Made by a program: the position numbers and the translations under genes
Assembly (NCBI GenBank): GCA_035771175.1
Contig: CM069607.1
Location: 10,288,501 to 10,352,500, forward strand
Reading direction: 5' to 3'
Source of the DNA: Paratinospora sagittata
Taxonomy: Eukaryota; Streptophyta; Magnoliopsida; Ranunculales; Menispermaceae
DNA length: 64,000 nt
The notes under the pieces: model-generated
Told to the model about the DNA's origin: nothing
Databases searched by the model: none
The model's input: only the letters and a program-made list of their open reading frames with translations
In this document: piece by piece, positions 55,080-64,000 of the stretch
Layout of the letters: the number at the start of each line of letters is the position of its first letter
How positions within the stretch are numbered: position 1 is the first letter of the stretch

Positions 55080-56690
55080 TATCATTGTTGCTAAATCAGT
55101 GATTATCATAGCTGATGATGATGACTTAGTGTAAGATTGACCTAGGGCTTAATTTTGGGACTTTGCCCAAAATTGGGGCTTTTGACCTAAATCAAGTCAA
55201 TTGATCAAATTGACTTGGGAATTGTCTAATTGAACCCTAATTGAGTTTGAATATGAGTTTATGATGGTTAGACTTGTATGAGAATTGAATGAGTTAGTTC
55301 AATTTGACTCTATACCCTATTATAGAGATTTTCTCCAAATTGGGGCATATGTCATGTATTGGCTTAAATTGGGAATTTGTTTTTATTATGATCAAACTTT
55401 CGTGCTTTAGAATGATTTGGGCTTGTGTTGGAATAGATGACTTAGACTAAGTCTTAGTATGGATGTTGAGGTTGATCATGAGAAGATGGAACTCATGATA
55501 AGGCTTAGGCATGTATGGACCTATTAGTTGTGGAATTGATCATGGTTAGTGTTATGTATGGGTATGATCATGGTAGTTAATGTATGTACATGTATTGATG
55601 AATATTTCAGGATCTTGATTTGATTGATTCGGTTTGGTTATCGTGTGTAGTTAAATACTCTCGCGAGGCTTGGTTGTGAGTAAACTTCATTTATGTTTAA
55701 ATCTTTTATGTCATTATATCACTTATATGTTGTACATTGAAAGCATGAAATGTGTTTTAATTATTCAAATGATGCATGATGTGGAAAAAACTTATGACTT
55801 TGGTCTAATAGGGAGACTTGACCTTGTCATATGAGGGTTTTGAATGAGTGTATTTGGGGGAAGAACGGCACGATAATAAATGCGTGGACTATTAGCCCCA
55901 AATGCACATGATTGGGGGAAGAACGACACGATAATAAAATACATGGACTATTAACCTCAATGAATATGGAATGTGGTTTTCGAAACGAAAGGCTTTTACT
56001 TGCATTGAACTAAATATCTAAATGTTCGATATTATTTGTTATGCTTTTAATCATTCTACACATTGACATGCATACATGGATTATATTGATGAGTATTGAT
56101 GGCATATCTGAATTTTTTTCACTGGGCACCATTGGCTCATTCTCATTTTCCTTTTTCAGGTCCTTCTATTCAGGATAAGGGCAAGGGAGTAGTCATCTCT
56201 TGAGGACCTTGCGGGCGTTAGAGTTTAAGGCCTCAACGTGAGTTAGCAGGCACTTTTGATTGAACTTTGTTGTTTTTATTATGATGTAATCATATTTTGA
56301 ATTATATAATTATAACACTTACAACATTTTGTAGCATTGTTGAGTTGAGACTTTGGTAGATAGACCATGTGGACATATGACGGTTTTTATTTGTACCCAT
56401 GGTTATGGACCTTATGTGTAACGTCCATCTTGATGGACTGATGGGTCTATGGATTAGTCATGGAATTTTTGTGGATTTATCTTTGGTCTTGATAATTATT
56501 ATGGATGGTAGAATAATACATGTTTATCAGGTTATGTTTCGGTTTTGTCTTAGGCTCGTAAGGCCTCAACCGCCTCGCTTGTGTTGTGGGGAGGTTAGAG
56601 CTGCCTACGCTAGGCATCCCACCCCAACATTTTGTATGCCGTCCCCTGTGGGGTTGGTGGTCCGGGGTGTGGGGTCGCCACAACAGAGCT
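55080..56690 (+). repeat. Family G LTR fragment, right part, ending GTCGCCACA
   Basis: Opposite in orientation to the solo LTR at 23556-26585. It shares ACTCTCGCGAGGCTTGGTTG, the CACTGGGCACC...TTTTTCAG/GTCCTTCT acceptor-like block (about 56120-56170) and the end GGTGTGGGGTCGCCACA. After the end, ACAGAGCTCCGAGAGG may be a worn PBS region (AGAGC). It is cut at 56757 by H1. Confidence 0.8.
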
Positions 56691-56757
56691 CCGAGAGGAG
56701 CGAGATCAACTTTTGATCAAACTAGCTTCAAGTTCTTGGGGCAAGTCAGATCACTAG

Positions 56758-59509
56758 TGTAACACCCAGTAATTTTAATTAAAAACCTACGTCGAATTAC
56801 GCGTATGTTGAGAAGTATAATATGCGTATTTTATACGTAGGAGCTAAATATACTCGTGTATGAAAATACATGCTAGATTTAAGGGGTATTAGTACATCAA
56901 TAAACTTATTAAATAAATAATATAAGTTTTATTAGTTGAATGGGTTGGTTAATTAAATATGTGAATTGAGTTAAATTAAATTGATTAATTTATGGGATTG
57001 AAAATAAGTGGATTGGAGTATGATGTAATGAATTAATGAATAGTATGATTTAATGCATGAAAGTTAAATATTAAGTTGGGTAGCTAAATGGGTCTAAGAG
57101 CATGGAATCATAAAATAATACATGCTCATCTTTTAAGTTGCTTCTCAAATAAGCAAACTAACATATATAAAAATAAAAAATAAAAAACAAAATCTCTCTC
57201 TCATTTCTAATCCATATCTCTAACGTTGAACAAAAAAAAAAGAAAAAAGAAAGAGAGAGAGGAAAGAAGTTGCTGAAGGAAAAAAAGAAAAAAAGAAGAG
57301 AGAGAGAAGAAGGACGAACGATGAAGAAGAAAAGAGAGGAAAAAGAGGGATTTTCACTCTATTTCTTCGAGAAATTAATATCTAAGCTAGATGTAACGAT
57401 TATAACTGAGTAATTTTAGCTATGGGAGTTGTTTTATAGTGTTTTCAAAATTGGGATTTTTACCCACCTTGGATAAAAATTTGTTTGAAAGGTGGAAAAA
57501 CACTCCCTAGAATGTAGGAGCCCCGAATATGTGATTCGATTTCATTTGTGTTCATTTGAATTTTTTATAGCCGTTGGAAGTTTGTTGGAATTTAGAGTTT
57601 AGATTTGAGACCAATTGAATCATTTAAAACCCGATGAAACTCCAGTTTAAGGCTATAGAATGGTAGAATGAACTGGTGCGAGTCCATCGATGCTAATTTC
57701 ATGATTGTTTGGAGACCGTTTGACAATTTTAGTAAAAACTTTCATGTTTCCAATGAACAGTAATGTAAATAGTGACGTGAATAGTACTGCGATCATATCC
57801 AGTGAATCAAATAGAATTAGAATCCAATGAAACTCCGGTTTGAGATCATAGAATCGTAGAAAATTGAATTCCGGACGTTTCAATGCTAAGATTGTGATTT
57901 TTGGATATGATTTGATATTTTTAGTAACTAAATATATGATTTTTGTGAGTAAAATTGACTTTGGATGTCTTTGCGAACGTGTAAAACCTCAATAAAATAC
58001 CTGTTGAAGGTAGTAGAATGATAGAATGACTGATTTTACACGTGTCGATGTGGACAGAATAATTTTAGGAATGTTCTAGATTTTTAATAAAATTGACATA
58101 TGTTCCAGTAGAAAAATAAAACTGAGAACTAGTGAAAATATGAATTGAAAATCTATTTTCACTGTTCTTTCTTGTGGAAATATCTAGATTGACCACAGAA
58201 ACGAGATAGTAGTTTCTTCAACTGCTTATGAGTCCTAAATTGAGTTGGAATTTAAAGTCACATAATGTGTATAGTATTTTTAAGGTTGATCTTTATTATT
58301 GGTGATTCGACGTGAGTTGAGAAATTGAAGATGTAAATAGATATGAATAAATGAAATTGAATTATGGAGTGGTTGTGACAGGTTGCATTAGTTGGATTTA
58401 TGGATTTAAATTTGAGCTGGACTCGAAAGCGACGGTGATGGCGTTTAAGTTGAAAAGTCTTGTACTGTGAGTATATTTTCTTGATTTTGGTTCTTGTATG
58501 GCATTTTAAAGATATGAAATGTTTGAATGTAAATATGCTATGCATATATTGTTGCATTATGTTTTAATTTGCATTCATAAATGATTTTTTTGGCATTTGG
58601 AGTATGCGAGACGTGCTAAGGCAGATCGCATATATTGTCATTTCGTTAGGAATTAGACCCGGATGAGTGTTATGCGTAACCTCATTGTCAGTAGGCTTGT
58701 CCTAACAAGGATTGGAGATCCTTGAAATGACTGTGAATTGGGTAATGAGAGGCTGTGGCTACCTTGTAACGACCATACAAGGGTTAGACCCTCTCTCTTG
58801 CCTTGAAGGAGGGAGATTGTGGATTTCGTGGAAAAAGATGCATTGTTTTCTTGAAAACTCATGAAATTTATGTTGTTGACATGTATAATATCTTCGTTGA
58901 ATGATGCATGTGTTTAATAATTGTTTGAAATGATTTTAAATGTCATATTTCCCTAAATGCATATAATTGCCATATCAAGAAATATATTCACTGAGCTGTT
59001 GGTTGCTCACTCCATTTCCTCCAATATTTCAGGTATTGAGTCGAAGGGAAAAGGAAAAATCCGTGAGTGATAATCACGTGAGCCTTCGTATGGTATGTGT
59101 ATGTATGCATTGGAGGATATGGGTTATTTTTCTTTATTTTGATAAGTATAATTTTAACATACTATAGCTATATTATCACATAGATGGGTTGTAAGAAAAC
59201 ATGGATTTTGATTTGATATTTTGGATTATACAATGCTTGTGATGATGGAATGGGATGATCGTAAGTATCTATATTTGTGGAATGAATGGAATGATTATAT
59301 ATATATTGGATTTGATTTGTGGTATAGCAGGAAAAAAAATGTGAAATGTCCATTTTATGGGGAGATGCATTCGAAATTTCAAAACTGTTGAGAATTATTG
59401 TGAATGTCCGTTGAGGCTGACAATGTATTATATAATGTATATGAGTATGTACAGTGTATAGTATATTGTGCCGGTCATGACGTCAGCCTAGGTCAGGGGC
59501 GTCGTGACA
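56758..59509 (+). repeat. H1 5' LTR (2752 bp)
   Basis: TGTAACACCC...GTCGTGACA. Compared with the 3' LTR it lacks 39 bp after 57350, which hold the splice-donor-like GCG/GTAAGTG. It keeps the acceptor CCAATATTTCAG (59033). It contains three diverged internal repeats of the form TGAAACTCCRGTTTRAG...ATAGAATSGTAGAA (57637, 57827, about 57985). It is the same family as the solo LTR at 52943-55079. Confidence 0.9.
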
Positions 59510-62500
59510 ATATTGGTATATAATATTGGGAAAAAGGGAAGTGATGTTAAAGAATTATGAAAATCATAAGTGGTTTCCATTTCTTAAGTAGGAGTCACAG
59601 ACTGTGTACATTGTATCTCGACCAATCAATAATTGTCTATTATCAATCTATAAAAAAAAAAAGACACTGGATGTGTTAATCTCTAGTTAGTCGATATGAA
59701 ATGCCTCAATATGTTTTATCAATGTGACTCCACCAGATTTTAGAGAATAAATTAAAGAAAATACAAGACCAGATCCAAAGATTAGTAAGACGCTGATAAC
59801 ATATATGATCAACATTTTGTTATTGTGTATATTCTGATGTATTGTTGGATCTACCTAGTCCTTTATCTCTGGTAATATGGTAGGCAAATTGTATTATCTT
59901 CTGTTATAATAATGCATCATTGATTGTAAATATGCCTACAGGAGAAAGAATCTACCATGATATGGTTAGCAAATATTATGTGTAATAAATATGAGGATCA
60001 TCAAGTAAGTATGGACTTTAGAATATGAAATTTTTGGAATTGGATGCTTGGTTGGGTATGATTGGCTGGCTGGCCACCTCTCATGCCAGGTGGAGCGTCT
60101 CTCCGAAAAGAAGTAATATTCTGAATAAGTGAAAAATCCTTATTTTGAATCTCGAGGAATTTATACCCTCAAACTCTTCTATCTTAGATAAGCTAGTTAT
60201 TGACGAGGACATGGAGAGTATGGCTAGTACAAAGCCATTTATAGTAATGTAATAAGGCATGCAGTTGATTAAAATTCCTGTGGTGAGCTGGTATGTTGAA
60301 GTATTCTCTGATGAAGTATTAAAATTGCCACCTGGACAGGAGATTGATAGCATATAAAACTGATGCCAATATAATATGTATCTCCATTCCTTCATATAAA
60401 GAGTACCTGAGGAATTGTGAGAATTTAAGGTGTAGGTAAATGTGTTAATGAGCAACAAATTTATTATCTTTGATATGCCACCTTGGAGAGCATTTGTGCT
60501 AATATGGAAAGAAGGTATAGTAAAATATGTTTAAGTATGGATTACTGTTAACTGAGTAAGGTAACAATAAAGAATGAATATCCTTTACCATGGATAGATG
60601 GTCGAATTCAATTAACTAAATAGAGCCAAATTTTCTTTAAGATCATTTTGAGATCTAGGCACCATCAGTTAAGAATTCGAGAAAAGGATGTAAAGAAAAC
60701 TGTTTTAAGACAAATGTGGATATTATGCAATTTTGGTAACCTTGATTAATGTGTCAATCACGTTTATAGGATTGATGCAGTGGGCATATAAACCATATCT
60801 TGATTATTACATAGTCTTCGATGATGATATATACAATTGTCCCAAGAAATGAGAGGAGCATGAATAACACCTCGGAATTATCTTGTAGTCACTGAGAGAG
60901 CAACGATTGAGTGCCAAGCTCAGTGAATATGAGTTTTGAATATACTTAAGATGAGTTTATTTTAGATCACGTGACAAGTTTAAATAGTATCTTTAAGGAT
61001 GCTGGGAAGGTCAAAGTGATCATAGAACTGTTAAAACTGATTTAAATGATGGAAATCATAAGTTTTCTGGTATTAGTTGTATGTTATAGAAAGTGTGTGG
61101 AAAGATCCTTGAAGCTATCTGTTCCACTCACGAAACTAAACCAGATGAATGTTATATAGTGTATGGACCATTGTGCATGGGAAAGATCTCACAGTATTAA
61201 ATGTTATTACTATTTCCAGAACCTGGAAGTAATTGTGATTGATGAATATCACGTCCAGATCTAGGTCATGCATTAATACAAAAGGATAGGTTAATTTCTG
61301 GTGTCTCCAAATATTTGGTAGTGCACGAAAATAACTATCCTGAGAGTGAACAAAAAAAATTTGTTGGTAGTTATTTTGAATTGATGAGAGCATTGCCTCT
61401 ATAATAAATGTGGCAAGAATTCCCGAAGGATTTGATTTTATATTGAATTATCATCTTGGGAAAGGTCAATATGTTGCTGAGGCATTGAGCAGGAAATAGG
61501 CTGAAACTGGAGTAGTATCTATCCGTTAGCCATAAATGGAGATTGCTTGTGAGTGAGAGTTACAGTTATGAGTGTACTCTCTATTACTCTATGTGTTGAT
61601 ATTTGTGCTCGAATGCATGCTCAGCTGATTGATGCTCATATTCAGAGAGTAAAATTTATGATGAGGCGAGTATGATATCTGTATGAAAGATTATGGAATT
61701 GGTAATATGGATTGTATTAATTAAAGATGGGATTCAAAGGGTATCTTATGGGTTATGGGTAGATATAATACCATCTGGATGACCATTGATGGACTGATAA
61801 GTCTATGTATTCTTCCAATGAACACTAGAATTCTATTAATAGACTGAGCATATTGTATATGTGTGAGATAGGGGGATTTTATGGGAGTAGTCAGATATTT
61901 GTCATGTCGGATTAAGATCCGAAGATTTTTTCGAGATCTGATATATGATGCAGACTCGATTTGGTACTCATCTCCTTCTCAGTGTGATATTTTATTCTCA
62001 GACTGGCTAACAGACTGAGAGAGTGACTTTGATGCTTATGAGCATGCTCGGGTCTGGTATACTTGAATTTTGGTGGAAGTTGGAAGGAATATTTTATTTG
62101 TATAAACTTGTACGTATAAATAACTATTATAATAGTATAATGATGGCACTCTAAAGGTTTGATAGTAAGCCTTATAGATCTCCAACTTGTTGATTTGAAA
62201 GTATGAAGTTATTGTTATTGGTGCCACAAGATATTATTAAATACACAGGGTTGGTATATAGGCCTTGAAATTTAGTGTGCTGACTCAATTTTGCTAAGGG
62301 TCTTACCACAGAAAGGCCAAATGAGATTTGGAATGAAAGGAAAGCTCGCACCGCGATTTGTTAGACCATTAGAGATCCTCGATAGGATAGGTCCATTGGC
62401 TTACTGATTTGCTCTACTGTCACTGTTGATAAATGTCCGGAATAGTTTCTATATATTGATGTTGAGGAAATATCATTCGGATTCCATATATGTTATGGAT

Positions 62501-62660
62501 ATAACTCAACTCTAAGTTGGGGAGGATACCACGTATCAAGAAGAGCAAACATGGGAGCGGAACTCTAAACTGCGGGAGCAATTTTCTGGGATTGAGTCTT
62601 ACTTGAGGAATATTCCTCGATTCTAAATTTCGAGGACAAAATTTCTTAAGTTGGGGAGAT
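59510..62660 (+). pseudogene. H1 internal region: heavily decayed Ty3 gag-pol
   Basis: It starts with TTGGTAT, a worn PBS. Recognisable RT pieces: VTIKNEYPLPWIDG (60561-60602), LRSRHHQLRIREKDVKKT (about 60650-60705) and a catalytic remnant YIVFDDDIYN (about 60810-60840). RNase H end: LGKGQYVAEALSRK (about 61450-61497). Integrase tail: MRFGMKGKLAPRFV (about 62320-62360) and MLRKYHSDS (about 62460). The order shows a chromovirus-like Ty3 element. Every block is broken by stops and frameshifts, far more than in E5. The region 59530-60550 shows no recognisable gag. Confidence 0.8.
62646..62660 (+). other. Polypurine tract (H1)
   Basis: TTAAGTTGGGGAGAT precedes the 3' LTR start TGTAACACCCCG. Confidence 0.75.
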
Positions 62661-64000
62661 TGTAACACCCCGTAATTTTAATTAAAAACCTACGTCGAAT
62701 TACGCATATATTGAGACGTATAATATGCGTATTTTATACGTAAGAGCTAAATATACGCGTATGAAAATACATGCTAGATTTAAGGGGTATTAGTACATCA
62801 ATAAACTTATTAAATAAATAATATAAGTTTTATTAGTTGAATGGGTTGGTTAATTAAATATGTGAATTGAGTTGAATTAAATTGATTAATTTATGGGATT
62901 GAAAATATGTGGATTGAAGTATGATGTAATGAATTAATGAATAGTATGATTTAATGCATGAAAGTTAAATATTAAGTTGAGTAGCTAAATGGGTCTAAGA
63001 GCATGGAATCATAAAATAATACATGCTCATCTTTTAAGTTGCTTCTCAAAAAAGCAAACTAACATATATAAAAATAAAAAATAAAAAACAAAATCTCTCT
63101 CTCAGTTCTAATCCATATCTCTAACGTTGAAAAAAAAAAAAAGAAAGAAAGAGAGAGAGAGGAAAGAAGTTGATGAAGGAAGGAAAGAAAAAAAGAAGAG
63201 AGAGAGAAGAAGGACGAACGACGAAGAAGGGAAGAGAGGAAAAAGAGGGAGAACGCGGGATTTGCGCGAAATCGGGACTCGCGGTAAGTGATTTTCACTC
63301 TATTTCTTCGTGAAATTAATATCTAAGCTAGATGTAACGATTCTAGCGGAGTAATTTTAGCTATGGGAGTTGTTTTACAGTGTTTTCAAAATTGGGGTTT
63401 TTACCCACCTAGGATGAAAATTTGTTCGAAAGGTAGAAAAACACTCCCTAGACTGTAGGAGCCCCGAATATGTGATTCGATTTCATTTATGTGTTCATTT
63501 GGAATTTTTATAGCCGTTGGAAGTTTGTTGGAATTTAGAGTTTAGATTGGAGACCAATTGAATCATTTAAAACCCGATGAAACTCCAGTTTAAGGCTATA
63601 GAATGGTAGAATGAACTGTTGCGAGTTCATCGATGCTAATTTCATGATTTTTAGAGACCGTTTGACAATTTTAGTAAAAATTTTCATGTTTCTAATGAAC
63701 AGTAATGTGAATAGTGACATGAATAGTACTACGATTATTTCCCGTGAATAAAATGGAATTAGAATCCAATGAAACTCCGGTTTGAGATCATAGAATCGTA
63801 GAGAATTGAATTTCGGACGTTTCGATGCTAAGATTGCGATTTTTGGATATGATTTGATATTTTTAGTAACTAAATATAGGATTTTTGTGAGTAAAATTGA
63901 CTTTGGATGCCTTCGCGAACGTGTAAAAGCTCAATAAATGGGATGGGATGATCGTAAGGATCTATATTTGTGGAATGAATGGAATGATTATATATATATA
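62661..64000 (+). repeat. H1 3' LTR, incomplete (window end) and internally deleted
   Basis: Close to the 5' LTR up to GTAAAAGCTCAATAAA (63938). There it jumps about 1.25 kb ahead to the sequence equivalent to 59246 (GGGATGGGATGATCGTAAG). The deletion removes the acceptor-like CCAATATTTCAG, while the donor GCG/GTAAGTG (GT at 63284-63285) is kept. Confidence 0.88.

Larger units (their letters stand above)
56758..64000 (+). mobile_element. H1: Ty3/gypsy element with both LTRs (3' LTR runs out of the window)
   Basis: 5' LTR 56758-59509, internal region 59510-62660, polypurine tract, 3' LTR from 62661. The internal region is only 3.15 kb and heavily decayed, so gag is not recognisable. The TSD cannot be checked (left flank ACTAG). 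Confidence 0.88.

Overview
This is a stretch of plant nuclear DNA, almost certainly from a eudicot. The evidence is two recognisable host loci with plant-type introns, TAF7 and an SRR1-like gene, set in AT-rich DNA that is dominated by decayed Ty3/gypsy LTR retrotransposons. No bacterial, organellar or viral gene organisation is visible.

Layout. 1-1838: pol relict of a Ty3/gypsy element (E1), fused at a sharp junction to the truncated 5' LTR of a second element of the same kind (E2, 1839 to about 10011). 10369-16235: the TAF7 gene (TFIID subunit 7, plus strand, five coding exons). It has a 4.7 kb GC-AG first intron carrying a dead LINE, and a U12-type AT-AC last intron. 17495-21278 and 31279-34982: two diverged copies of one segment carrying an SRR1-like gene on the minus strand. 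Copy 1 has nonsense codons; copy 2 is cut by element E3. Between them lie remains of a Tat-like Ty3 element, a perfect solo LTR (23556-26585, TSD CATTA) and the 3' part of element E3 (27129-31278). 35716-36214: N-terminal part of a Mutator-like transposase, cut by element E4. 36215 to about 43306: E4 (5' LTR, PBS, tandem-repeat leader, ORF1, stem-loop array, gag, protease, part of RT), joined to E5 (43306-49886: ORF1 C-terminus through polypurine tract). E5 ends in an LTR of inverted orientation (49882-51269). 51270 to the end: small repeats, a fragmented LTR of family G split by a solo LTR of family H (TSD TATCA), and a family H element with both LTRs (56758 to beyond 64000).

The most interesting object is the E family. 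It is a Tekay/Del-type Ty3 chromovirus (CHD-type integrase tail, tRNA-iMet PBS) with an enlarged plan. An accessory ORF1 with a putative plant transposon protein (Transposase_32-like) fold lies between PBS and gag. A four-unit array of stem-loops with a conserved GGTATGGGAC loop lies between ORF1 and gag, with unit spacing kept at 50, 124 and 117-118 nt in two diverged copies. An acidic, disordered ORF3 lies between pol and the polypurine tract. ORF1, gag and ORF3 each start just after a splice-acceptor-like AG, and the LTR carries a donor-like GAAG/GTRRGG. Together these suggest a multiply spliced, retrovirus-like expression plan. All copies here are dead (stops, frameshifts, deletions), so the window shows the design, not an active element.
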